Under the pieces are notes generated by a model. The model did not search any database. It was not told where the DNA came from and saw nothing but the letters and a program-made list of their open reading frames with translations. A stretch of DNA of 64,000 bases from Magallana angulata (taxonomy: Eukaryota; Mollusca; Bivalvia; Ostreida; Ostreidae), in assembly GCF_025612915.1 (NCBI RefSeq), contig NC_069117.1:24264585-24328584 (forward strand). The letters run 5' to 3'. Made by a program: the position numbers and the translations under genes. Positions within the stretch are counted from its first letter, which is position 1; every line of letters begins with the position of its first letter. Shown here piece by piece: positions 10,647-22,341 of the stretch.

Positions 10647-11026
10647 TTTGATTTAAGGTCCTGTAGGGATTAAAACTTTCATGAACAATTGTCAATTTGT
10701 TTCTTATATGGTTAACAATTTGTCTTCACGCATCTTTACAGCAATGTATGCAGGTATTTGTACAGTCCTGTTGTAGATACACCACCATCAACAACATGCA
10801 CTTCAATTTTCATATTGATGCAGTTAAATCAACGATTCTCCAGAATTCATCGGACTGAATACACTATCGTCTTCTCTCAAGAATCAAATGGTCTATTCAT
10901 TAATATTTCCTCTTCCATAGCCACATTTTGTGAATGTAACACGAGACACGCTACCTAAAAAGGCAAGAAAAATCTATATGACTTTTATTTAATTGATGCG
11001 GTATAGAAGAGACGTAGCAATAAGGA

Positions 11027-11099
11027 GGTTCCATGGTGTAGTGGTTATCACGTCTGCTTAACACGCAGAAGGTCGCGAGTTCGAGCCTCGCTGGAACCT
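11027..11099 (+). tRNA. tRNA-Val(AAC)
   Basis: Identical to the gene at 3765. Confidence 0.96.
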
Positions 11100-11489
11100 A
11101 CTCTTTTATTCTAAACACGAAGTTTTCATGCTATTTCATTCCTGGTATCCTCTTTAGAAATGATGATGTCAAAACTGGGATTTTCATTCTATTCGACATA
11201 CATGTATGTACTATCTCAAACCATTTCATTGATCAAGTAAGATGTATCAAACTTTATCACTACTTATTGAATAAATCGGAACGAAAGCATTTTTATCATG
11301 CATGTATTTTCATTTCTTTAAAACTTGGGTTGTGTCCTTGTCAAAATTTAGAAATGATCGATGCAATCAACCATTTCCTGTCTTTGACCTTCAATACCTC
11401 CAAAAATGTACTCCGGTACTTTTGACGGAAATAGAAGAAAGAAACTAAACATCAATGCCAATACATTTGATTTCCTTAGTATACCGTAC

Positions 11490-11562
11490 GGTTTCATGGT
11501 GTAGTGGTTATCACGTCTGCTTTACACGCAGAAGGTCGCGAGTTCGAGCCTCGCTGAAACCT
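11490..11562 (+). tRNA. tRNA-Val(TAC)
   Basis: Intact gene with TTTTT terminator. Flanks belong to the same subtype as the unit at 4228 (CCTTAGTA upstream, GTATGTATCG downstream). Confidence 0.95.
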
Positions 11563-12186
11563 AATTTTTCCATGCTATACATGTTTGAATCGTTAGGTGT
11601 CAGTTTATGTCATTTTTTAAACCAGGTATTGCCATGTTATGTTCAATCAAATGAAACGTTTATTTCGTTGTGGGTCCGTTTCCACATCTTGATCGAATTT
11701 CTGTCGTTCTATAGATTTGACGGCAAGCTGACCATTCACAACGGTATGTATCGTGAACGAAGCTTTGCGGCGTGAGCCTCTCAGAACGCATTAAGCTAAA
11801 AAGGTAAAGGTCGTGTTTTTGAGTCCAATTTAGGAAGGCGATAATTCCTGGTGATCAAAAACTGTCTAGCTCAAATCATTTCGGTCGTTAAGACCGATGC
11901 TAGGAATGCTTGATGAACTTGAAATATCTCATAATGTATATTAAAACGTTTGATACTGTATACAGGTTTATTTCGCCCCGTGTAAATTTTGTCCTTCTGA
12001 ACTTGCAAACGGCTTCGCCCCGTCTTCAATTAATATTTGCCCATACAGGGTTGTGTTTAAAGAGAGATAATTTGAGACATTGAAATTCGCCCATTTTAAA
12101 TTCGCCCGCTCACAACGAAGGCGAAAAGAGCGAAAATAAATCGAGGGCGAATGTCAGTACTGTATTCAGTAGCTAAGATAAATATC

Positions 12187-12259
12187 GGTTCCATGGTGTA
12201 GTGGTTATCACGTCCGCTTCACACGCAGAAGGTCGCGAGTTCGAACCTCGCTGGAACCT
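12187..12259 (+). tRNA. tRNA-Val(CAC)
   Basis: Loop TTCACAC, C29-A41 mismatch, TTTT terminator. It heads the second spacer with the 113-bp segment, which itself has a few private substitutions, as expected near an array border. Confidence 0.92.
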
Positions 12260-12752
12260 TTTGATTTAAGGTCCTGTAGGGATTAAAACTTTCATGAACA
12301 ATTGTCAATTTGTTTCTTATATGGTTAACAATTTGTCTTCACGCATCTTTACAGCAATGTATGCAGGTATTTGTACAGTCCTGTTGTAGATACACCACCA
12401 TCAACAACATGCAGTTCAATTTTCATATTGATGCAGTTAAATCAACGATTCTCCAGAATTCATCGGACTGTAACAGATGACCAAAACTACATTTTCTGTA
12501 ATATCTAATGGCTCCCTAACGGCGTGGTCTTATATTTTGAATTTCACAAGTGAATCACATATGGGAGGAATTTTCAACATGAGAATACACTATCGTCTTC
12601 TCTCAAGAATCAAATGGTCTATTCATTAATATTTCCTCTTCCATAGCCACATTTTGTGAATGTAACACGAGACACGCTACCTAAAAAGGCAAGAAAAATC
12701 TATATGACTTTTATTTAATTGATGCGGTATAGAAGAGACGTAGCAATAAGGA

Positions 12753-12825
12753 GATTCCATGGTGTAGTGGTTATCACGTCTGCTTAACACGCAGAAGATC
12801 GCGAGTTCGAGCCTCGCTGAAACCT
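12753..12825 (+). pseudogene. Degenerate tRNA-Val(AAC)
   Basis: The acceptor GATTCCA against TGAAACC leaves two mismatches (A2-C71 and C5-A68), and the variable loop reads AGATC instead of AGGTC. All three differences from the array consensus are G to A. The anticodon arm (loop TTAACAC) is unchanged. Probably a decaying border copy. Confidence 0.85.
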
Positions 12826-13215
12826 ACTCTTTTATTCTAAACACGAAGTTTTCATGCTATTTCATTCCTGGTATCCTCTTTAGAAATGATGATGTCAAAA
12901 CTGGGATTTTCATTCTATTCGACATACATGTATGTACTATCTCAAACCATTTCATTGATCAAGTAAGATGTATCAAACTTTATCACTACTTATTGAATAA
13001 ATCGGAACGAAAGCATTTTTATCATGCATGTATTTTCATTTCTTTAAAACTTGGGTTGTGTCCTTGTCAAAATTTAGAAATGATCGATGCAATCAACCAT
13101 TTCCTGTCTTTGACCTTCAATACCTCCAAAAATGTACTCTTGTACTTTTGACGGAAATAGAAGAAAGAAACTAAACATCAATGCCAATACATTTGATTTC
13201 CTTAGAATACCGTAC

Positions 13216-13288
13216 GGTTTCATGGTGAAGTGGTTATCACGTCTGCTTTACACGCAGAAGGTCGCGAGTTCGAGCGTCGTTGAAACCT
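13216..13288 (+). pseudogene. Degenerate tRNA-Val(TAC), array border
   Basis: The acceptor is intact, but the A box is changed (TGGTGAAGTGG) and the T stem GCGAG faces GTCGT, leaving a G-G mismatch and a G-T pair. The downstream T-run is TTTT. This is the last recognisable gene in the array, and its flanks are about 15-20% diverged by eye. Confidence 0.85.
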
Positions 13289-13744
13289 AATTTTCCCATG
13301 CAATACATGTTTGGATCGTTAGATGTCAGTTTATGTCATTTTCTAAACCAGGTATTGCCATGTTATGTTCAATCAAATGATACGTTTATTTCGGTGAGGG
13401 TCCGTTTTCAAGTCTTCACCGAATTTCTGTCGTTCTTATCTAAAGATTTGACATCCAGCTGACCATTCAAACGATACGAAAACAACGGTATTCATTGTAA
13501 ACGAGGCTTTGGGGTGTGAGCCTCTCAGAAAGCATTTGTCTGAAAAGGCACAGGTCGTTTTTTGAGTCCAATTTACAAAGATAATTCCTTGTAATCAAGA
13601 CTGTCTAACTCAAGTCATTTCATGAAAATGTCGAAACTGGGACTTTCTTTCTATTCAACATATGTACTATCTCATACAATTTCATTGATCAAGTAATATG
13701 TATCAAATTTCATTACTACTTATTGAATAAATTTTTATCATAAT

Positions 13745-15200
13745 TTTATTTTTTTTCAATTTCGTAGTGTATGATTGTCAGTGTTTGATGAAGATAAGAT
13801 TGTCAGTGAGTGAAGATGTTATTGGCAGTGTGTAAAGATGTGACTGATAGTGTGTGAAGATGTGATTGTCAGTTAATGAGGGTGTTATTGTGTGGAGATG
13901 TTATTGTCAGTGTGAAGATGTGATTGTCAGTGTGTGAGGATGTTATGATAAGTGTGTGAAAATGTGATTGTCAGTGTGTGAAGGTGTTATTGTGTTAAGA
14001 TGTGATTGTGAATAGGATGATGTGATTATCAGTGTGAGATGGTGTGATTGTCAGTGTATGAGGATGCAATTGTTAGTATGTTAATATCTGATTGTTAGTT
14101 TAAGATGGAAAAATGGTCACTGTGTAAGGAGATTGCCAGTGTGTTAAAGTATGAGTTAATGTCAATAGGAGAAGGTGTGATTATCAGTAAAGATTTGATT
14201 GTAAATGTGTAAAGCTTTTACAGCCAATGACAGTGTACGAAGGTTTTCTTTTTCTTTTATGTCTTTGAATGTGTGAAGGTCAATCATAGTATGGGATGGC
14301 ATAACAGTTTGTATTTTTTTTTGAAGTTCTCAATTCAACTTTGTAAAGAGGATTGTAACTTTTATCAAATTATTGGCCTACATTCTTTGCATGTAGAGGT
14401 GTGATTAACCATCTATGACAGCATGCAGGGAAGGGTATTTAAGTGTTTTAAAGGTTATCTGAAGGTGTCAATTTTTGCATGTGTAGATGTAGTTTTGGCG
14501 AGTGAAGGTGTAACTTACTACCTGTCCTGTAAATATCCATTGGCGAAATTGTCAGTATAAACATGATCGTCTGTATATGAATGATCGTCTGTATATGATG
14601 CCATAACAGTGTTATTATAATGAGTTGTTAGTTTGTCATCAAGTTACTCTTTTGCTGTGAAGTTTGTGATTGAATAATGTAGAAAAAGTAAAAATATTTA
14701 ACTCAGAGTACACATTTTTTGTATCCTTATTTAGTAGTTGTGCACAAGTTCTGTTTATAAAATAAGCAATACATTTTTAACAAAATTATTACTGTTTGGA
14801 CTAATTAACAATCAAATAACAATCTACATTCAGATATTGACCATATGTTGTACCCTAATTTGTACACATCCTTGAGATGTCCAAGAAGTTTTAAGAAGTA
14901 CATGAAGGTGTGATATCGGTAATCATAAGTGAAGCTGTGAGTGATTGTATGTGTGTGAAGGGACAGAATGACAGTATGTATCAAATTTTACAAATTACAA
15001 AGTACAGTACATGAAGATGTATATGTTAATGTGTTACGATGTGATTGTCTTAGTGTACAGGTTGTGATTGCAGGATTGTCAGTCAGTGTGACAGTTATTG
15101 AAAGTGTGAAAGGATGTGCATGTCAGTGTATGAAGATTGTTAAAGACCTAGAATATGACTTAATAAACTTCTCATTAAAATGAAATATACCTCCTTGAGC
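13745..15200. repeat. Degenerate minisatellite, ~20-bp GTGTGAAGATGTGATTGTCA-like motif
   Basis: From about 13765 to 14300 the sequence consists of imperfect tandem copies of a motif mixing GTGTGAAGATG and GTGATTGTCA. Scattered copies continue to about 15145. No reading frame of note and no conserved protein signal is seen. Confidence 0.75.
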
Positions 15201-15506
15201 TTCAAGGATGCTTTAAAACACACTATTTAGAAATTTGCTGTTCACAGCTCAAAATATCAAATGATTAAAAGCATTACTTATGATATAATCACAGATAATT
15301 TACAATAAGAAAAGTGTCATATGCATTAGATATTTTGATTATAAAATTAAGACCTGATCTATCAATCACAAACTCATTATAGGCATACTATTCATGAGAA
15401 ACAAAACAAATGACAAATGGTAAGAATAACAATGATCATAAAATAAGGGATAAATAACAGTGTTATGATTTTTTTCAATGCTAATAAAACATTATCAAAA
15501 TATTGG

Positions 15507-15510
<4 letters not shown>

Positions 15511-15550
<40 letters not shown>
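15511..15550. repeat. (TC)20 microsatellite
   Basis: Perfect TC dinucleotide run of 40 bases, downstream of the PEX19 stop codon in PEX19 orientation. Confidence 0.99.
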
Positions 15551-15554
<4 letters not shown>

Positions 15555-15710
15555 ACATTTTTAAAAGAAATTATTGCACTCACATCTAGACTTCGAAAAC
15601 ACTCTTGGAAATCATTACCCTAATCACACAAGGACCTCTCAGCTTCTCAAATATTACATAATCACACCTGATCACAAGTTCTCTGATTACAGTACTTATT
15701 TATATCACAG

Positions 15711-18700
15711 TTACATCATCGGACATCCATTGGGCATTTTTGGCATTCCATTCTCATCAAATTCTAACCCTGGTGCCTATAATAGAAAAAGCATGGATCA
15801 GGAGGGATGCAAACCTACAGTGAAGTTTACTGTAAGAACACGGGAAACAGAACTGAAGTGAGTGAACTTAAAAAGAATATGTTTACAATGCTAATTCATT
15901 GGGAAAGGCAATGTATAATCTTTTCTATTTGCCTTACCATATCCCCCACTATTTCTTTAGGTGGCTGCCCCATATTTTGCATCTAAAACAAAGTAAATTA
16001 AAAGATAATAAATACACATAGAGCCATAAAGTAGACAGAGTCAACTTACACAAAACAAAGAAAGATAACTGCGTTTTACCTGTTGCATTAAGTCCACTAT
16101 GCGTTCAAATCTTAACTTTTTGACATCCTCTGTGTCTGAAACATGCTCTGCTTCAAACTCGACACAGATTTCCCGTACTATCCGATCATGTTCCCGATAC
16201 TTTGTCATCTGTTGGGCTTCCACTTTATTCTTGTTTTCTTCTATCCACTTTGGATACTGTTTAATACACAATATGTCATTTATAGTTACATAACAAGCAT
16301 TATGTTTATTATAACACTAAATGCTTTAATTTTTAATTTGACAAAACTCAGAAACTTCAAAAAGAAGTGAAAAAAACCCACTAATTTGAAACACTTTAAG
16401 TTAGGTAGGTATGTTGTTATTCTAGTTGTCCAATATAAACTCTAGAACTTAGTCATTACTTCCAGGTGTCCACAGAATATTCAGACAATAGCTTGCTCTT
16501 TTCTTCTAATATTTTAGAACACAAAAACTTTGAATTATTTGAACTAAATATACTATCCATAAATAATACTGGGTTTCTTTGATATACATGTACCTGTAAA
16601 AAATTTTTTTTTTAAAGAACTCTAATGAATTTTTTTTATCTGTTTTTGATGTTGTTTTTGCTTAGGTAACAAAGTTGATTGAATTAACATGTATAAGGAA
16701 ATTCATCAGCATATTGGACAGCCTCTTACAGCTTACAGTCATAACTTGGTCAGTGAGTAAAAAAGGTCTAGTTTATACACGTAAAATATAATTCATGAAT
16801 AATTAATGAAAAAGTGAAATTCCATTAATGATATCAACATTTTATTTTCCAAATGCACTTAACTAGTTAGCTAATTTACATTGTATTTCAAAGTTTGCTA
16901 TTAAATTTTGAAATCATATGTGCGTGTCAAATTCACAATGAGTGTCTTTCACATGGTGAGAATAAAAACAAACCTTTTGTGAGAGCTCCTTCAGGGAGGG
17001 ATAGAGTATTTCTTTGGATAAAAGAGTCTTCATCATCCCCTGCATCATTGGCATAAAGCCTTCCCCCTCTTCCTCCATACCCATGCTGGTGAAGGCCTTC
17101 AGCAAATCCTCATCATTCATGTCACCCTATCAAATGTCAAAATTATTACATGTACTAAGGAACATGATAAAAATTAACCCCATTTGTAAATCCAAATCAA
17201 AATATATTAAGATTTTCTTCTTTTAAACATACTGAATCCAAATGGCCCAAAAAAGGATATTTTGAAATTTAAGAAAAAAAATGCCTTGCATCAGCAAGTA
17301 TCTTATCCTGTCTTTATCTGTGTGTTTTTATGGGGTTTTTTTGCTGTTGTGTGCATTCTTTGAATTTCAGTTAGCAGCTACTAAAACATACATAGCACAT
17401 CTATATGGATGCCTGCATGGCTACATTTATATGTCACAAAATTTACAATAATTCATAACTACCTTAATCAGTTCAAGAGGAAGAATGTGCTAGCCTTGAG
17501 TATGTTAATTTTTGCCATTTTTAGTGCTTTAGGCTGAACAAAGTTAATTCTATGTTTAGCGAAATTTAAAAACTTCAATACCGACGAGGGAGCTAGAGAG
17601 AGATAAAACTTAGAAAACAACATTTTTAAACAGGTTATTCTTATTAATATTCATTATTACAAGTTCTTTGAGGATTCAAGTTAGATGTAGATTTGTTGTT
17701 TGATGGTATGTCCTGTCAAGTTATCACGAAAATTCCAATGAGTACCCCCCCCCCCCCAAAAAAAATCCCAAAAATTCTTCAATTTCTCGTTGTATTTTCT
17801 TGTTGTATTTCTTCAGATTACAGTTGGCTGCAAAAAGTAAACCAACCCCTAAAGTTAATTTTAGAAGCATAGATTTTTCCTATCATTCAAACAACACTTT
17901 TTCCTAAACCTACATGCTTGACCGTTTTCCAAACATTATGATCTAGCTTTCCTCTTCCTGAGTTCCAGATTGTTTGTAAATATGTCAAATTGTTCAGATA
18001 ACTTGTACCCTTCTACCATTTACATGGTTTTCCAAAACATTAAATGAATTGAATTGGTGATGTTCAACCAAGAATTAACTTTGAATAGGTTCAGAATAAA
18101 TGACTATTTATTTTTCCACTCACCTGCAATCCATCCAGATTTTCTGTCATGCTTTCTATTGTGCTAGCAAAAGTTTTAGCAAAGTCCTCTGATCCTTGTG
18201 CCCCATCTACAAAATAAACAAAGCATTTTTACATTTGGAAAGGCCACATTTATAATTTCTAAAGTTCATAGAAAAATTCTTAAAATCAAATTAAAGATTC
18301 AGAGAATCACTTAAATTAAGAAAATTTAAATACGTGAAGATTTAGTTTTTCACTTATTATTTTTTTTTGGGGGGGGGGGGGGGGGGGGGGATAGAATTAA
18401 CATGACATTCTGAAGATTAATAAAATTTTGCTTAGTAATGCACCCCCCCCACCCCTACGAAAGAAGAAAGTACATGAACTATGAAAAACATTAAAATCTC
18501 ACATACCTGTCTTTTCTGCAGCTTCTGCCAATTTTTCAATTTGCTCCTTCATTTTGGGATCATTTCCCAGCAGACCTTTCATTGTTTCCTGGAACTGTTT
18601 CGCCATTTCATCTGAGAATTCCTCGGCAAACATCTCAGACATGGGATCAACCTGGTCACCTCCAGGGGGGACATGCTGAAATTAAACACAGCACAAAAAT

Positions 18701-21700
18701 CAAAACATACTGAATGTCATGCAGCCACCATACACATCAACAGTATAGGTACATGCATTTGTTAATTTTTCTAACTTTCTATTTGTCTCTGTTTCCTTTT
18801 TCTTATCAAATTTCTATCTAATCATCAGCAAAACCCGCTAAACAATTGATTAGTAGGGTGTCTCATATAAAACATTGCAACTGATATATTCTCAATGCTA
18901 CAGAAATGAATGTAACATTAGGTACATGTAGCTATTGACATTCAGAAAAAAAAAAAAACAAATGAAAAGTTAACCAATTAGTGATTATTGTACCTTTTAC
19001 TTTCTTCTTATTGAAAGAAATCAATGCCTTAAAAAACCTCAAATATAAAGGCTTCACATCATTAGACACATAATTTGTGTTTATAAATAAGCATATGTTG
19101 AACCAAATTATCATTATATTACATGTACAGTATGGGACACAATTTTCACAATGTCTTATAATAAAAATATTGAATCTCTTTATGTTATGATGGTATAAAC
19201 CCCTTTAAAATAACTGCTGTACTGCTCTTTTGCAGGGCAAACTGATATACTTTGTTTTAGTAGGTAGATAATTAAACGATGTAAAAAAAACAATTGACCT
19301 TACATCATGTTTCACCATACTATGCATTTTGCCCTGCAAAAGAGGAGTACCGCTGAACGCTGGGGTCTACCTGATTTTCATCCAAAAAGATGTATATTTT
19401 CTATTCATGAGCCTTGGAATCTTAGAAAGACTTTATCTAAGGTTTGAAATTTACTATATACAGCTCGCAAAATGCAAGTTATATGTATAAAATACAAATT
19501 GAGAGTTGAAATTTTCATTACTCGCAAAATGTTGCGAGGGGATTTTTTCAAAGTAACTTTACCCGAAAATATTGAAAATGCTTTTCTTTCGTATTTGGTT
19601 TTAGTCTTTCTCTCTTGATATGCGCCATTTTAAAATGAACCAGAATCCAGTATGTTGACAATAACAATTTTTTTAAACGATGAATGTAAAATGATGCTGA
19701 TGGCAACAGTAACAGCGATGATATTGATGTGGTACCCTCAACATCCCCAATAAAAAGAATAAAATCATTTTAAAATTGCGATTAGCCTGACATAATTGCA
19801 AGTTCATTTTTTTTAATTTGGATAAAATCATTTACTTGGTTGGACTTCATTAAAAACATGAAATTCAAAATTCAATTTTTGCAAAACCTCCAACCATGAA
19901 TCTAGGATCCAATAAATTAAATTTTCATAAGTACTTACTTTGACATTTTTCTTAGGTGAACTTTCTGCTCCTTGTGGTTTTTCAAAGTCTTTTAAGGCAC
20001 CTAGATTTAAAAAAGGCAAAAATCTTTATATAACTCTGTAAATCAATGTGTTATAAATTTCTAAGAATTTTCTAAAATTACATGCATATGTATACTACAT
20101 GTAGTAATACATGCTGTACGTGGGGTATGTTAGTTTATAAAAAAAATCATATAAATATGTTGTTTTAAAAATGTATCACAATGAAAAATTGTAGCTCTAA
20201 ACGCTGTTTTATAGATCCAGGTTTTGGATCTTGATCAAGGATCAACAACAGAGAAAATTCTAAAATACTTAGTCGAAATTTGATGAATTTTACAAAGATT
20301 TTTGTTTTCTACATGTATAACTACAGAATATGTATACTACTGTGGGGTATGGTAGTTTATAAAAAATCATATAAATATGTTGTTTTAAAAATGTATCACA
20401 ATGAGAAATTGTAGCTCTAAACGCTGTTTTATAGATCCAGGTTTTGGATCTTGATCAAGGATCAACAACAGAGAAAATTCTAAAATACTTAGTCGAAATT
20501 TGATGAATTTTACAAAGATTTTTGTTTTCTACATGTATAACTACAGAATATTTCATAGCTCTAAGCTCATCTAAAAGCTAAATATACATTTGTTATACAT
20601 GTATATTACAATTAGTGATGTTGACGTTAACTCCTCCCTTTTGGCATGTTATTAGACAGTAATCTCAGTGATCCCCCCATTTTTAGGTACTGCATATTTT
20701 ACACAGGCATCACATGATTTTATTGTACTTGTTTTAGAATTTCACACCCAATTACAAGACATGCCTATTATATCTTGTTTCTCAGGTGATATGAATTAGA
20801 GAATGTATCACATACTAAAGTCTGTCCCAAGATATTTATGCAGCCCATTTGGGCGATATTCAATAAAAATACAATACCTTTGAAAGAAGTGCAATTGAAA
20901 TCAATGAAAGGTAAAATTTCCAAGATATCTTCATTGACACATTATTATTTTAACTTGTAAAAATTCACAGGAACAAAAAAAGATTTTTTACGGAGATTTA
21001 TAATGGGGAATGTTGACAACTTTTCTCCATTTGGAAGTCACTCGGAATATTCCTTGGCTATTTTTCAACGTTATCATCCATGTCTGTAGATAGAATGTTC
21101 TATCATTAAAATGACAGATGTCCTACCGACCCGGTTTAACGATAGAATTCATCCCATATACTCGCTCCGTAACAAATAAAAAAATTTTATCGCGCTGAAT
21201 ATCACCTTAATTTTCATATGATTGGTCTCAAATACCTACTATATTGCTCTTTTATAATCCAGCCCATATTACCACATGTTTTTGCAATAAACTCACTGTT
21301 ACTTTTAACATCACGTTTGAAAATTCGCTGTTTATGGTGGCCATGTTAATGATATAATCCGAGACATTCCGAGTGCAATTTCCGAAAAATGGCAGGAAAT
21401 TCAAACGTGTATTTTAACATAACGCCTTGGTGTAAAGACTTATTAAAGCAATAAATTGATATTTTGTGGACTAAACTACATATGCATTTTCAAAAAGGTT
21501 TGTAATGAATAAAAATGTGTTTTTCCCCTGCAGATTATTTTAACAGACTTAAAATCGACGCGAAGCTAATCCGCTTTGCGGCTGCTACATTGCAAGTATA
21601 TGGGACGTATTCTTACTGTGACCTGAGCATAGTCTGGTCACAGTAAGATTTATTCTTTCTGCCAGGTCTGCTGCAATACAAAATCCCCCGTAGACATCAC

Positions 21701-22341
21701 GTTTTTTAGCCGTGTATTAAAACCTGATAAGCTAAAGGGGGCGTTTCAAAAGAGAATTCTTGGAAATTTTTCATACTTTTGAATGAACATCATTTTAATC
21801 CTGAGGTATTTATAAATATCGAGCAGAGTGTACATGTAGTTAACAAACACGTTAGAGCACAATAACAACTTTCAGGGAAAACTTATTAAAAAGACAAAAT
21901 TGTTATGTCACATTTTTTGATACAATCTAGAAATCCACATTCCACAATTTTCAACGCGTTCAACTCTTTGGAGATTTGAATGGATGAACGCTTTGCCTTT
22001 TTCACATCTCTATATATACTGAATAATCATTGAGAAGGAATCATCGATATCACCCATGGGTATGATTACGGCAAACATACATCTTAAAACATATCCTCGT
22101 GCTGCCTAAATTAATAAGAAAACGTACTTTAAAAATGCGTTAACTAGAATTTTCTCTGTTGTTCATCCTCACGACCCAAATTCTGAATCTATAACACAGC
22201 CATTAGAGCTACAATTTGCCATTTTATTAAAAGAAAGTGATACAAACTCTCCAAAAGGGTATTTAGCTCTTCATCCACTTCAGATTCTTTTTCTGACAAT
22301 ATCTGCTTTTCGTTCTGTTTATTCTCTGCGTTCTCTGACAT
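15711..22341 (-). CDS. PEX19: Peroxisomal biogenesis factor 19 (peroxin-19)
   Basis: PEX19 is the cytosolic chaperone and import receptor for peroxisomal membrane proteins and docks on PEX3. Eight coding exons (minus): 22341-22248, 20000-19939, 18675-18507, 18206-18124, 17126-16974, 16256-16080, 15982-15938, 15776-15711. All junctions are GT-AG and phases agree, giving 282 aa (human 299). Exons 1-2 give LLESALKDFEKP, matching the N-terminal PEX3-binding segment. Exons 3-4 give the Met/Glu-rich middle. Exon 5 gives NDEDLLKAFTSMGMEEEGEG and LLSKEILYPSLKE, and exon 6 gives YPKWI and the VDLMQQ helix, the mPTS-binding domain. The last exon ends in CPMM, a CaaX box for farnesylation as in human PEX19 (CLIM). 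The start follows from an in-frame ATG opening MSENAENKQ. Head to head with LRRC58. Confidence 0.96.
19192..19371. repeat. Inverted-repeat (MITE-like) element in PEX19 intron 2
   Basis: GTACTGCTCTTTTGCAGGGC at 19219-19238 is mirrored by GCCCTGCAAAAGAGGAGTAC at 19331-19350 with one mismatch. Weaker similarity continues outward to GGTATAAACC and GGTCTACC edges. The family is not identified. Confidence 0.6.
20120..20560. repeat. 222-bp tandem duplication in PEX19 intron 1
   Basis: Two copies (20120-20341 and 20342-about 20560) are nearly identical, differing by two A residues in an A-run and a few substitutions. A third, diverged and inverted copy of the core (ATTGTAGCTCTAA ... CAACAGAGAAAATTCTA) lies at about 22145-22220, next to the exon 1 donor site. 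Confidence 0.85.
21611..21648. other. Perfect 13-bp hairpin in PEX19 intron 1
   Basis: TCTTACTGTGACC and GGTCACAGTAAGA form a perfect stem around a 12-nt loop. No function can be assigned. It may be the remnant of an inverted-repeat element. Confidence 0.7.

Larger units (their letters stand above)
2173..13740 (+). repeat. Tandem tRNA-Val array, ~1613-bp unit AAC-TAC-CAC
   Basis: Seven near-identical units run left to right. Spacing between gene starts is AAC to TAC 463 bp, TAC to CAC 695-697 bp, and CAC to AAC 453 bp (566-570 bp in two units). Spacers are almost identical between units, so the whole unit is homogenised, not only the genes. Two units carry an extra 113 bp between CAC and AAC (5213-5325 and 12471-12583). 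One unit is shortened by about 918 bp through the chimeric gene at 9877. The last unit (from about 12750) is diverged, and from 13288 it fades into sequence that joins a TAC-type spacer to an AAC-type spacer. Short open frames of 60-106 codons recur here, but they run through tRNA genes and spacers and are not protein genes. Confidence 0.95.

Noticed and set aside
2697-11775. Recurring 60-106-codon plus-strand frames in the tRNA array (e.g. 2697-2900, 4193-4513, 3496-3696)
   Set aside because: They repeat only because the spacer repeats, and some read straight through tRNA genes. They have no domain, no codon bias and small indels between units change their ends.
2173-13288. CRISPR-like array (regular repeats of about 70 bp with spacers)
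   Set aside because: The repeats are tRNA genes with three anticodons, and the spacers are long and identical between units. This is an animal genome.
13765-14300. Possible telomeric or subtelomeric repeat
   Set aside because: The motif is a degenerate 20-mer unlike TTAGGG, and unique genes follow at once.
15574-15861. 95-codon plus-strand frame
   Set aside because: It is the antisense of the last PEX19 exon and its intron.
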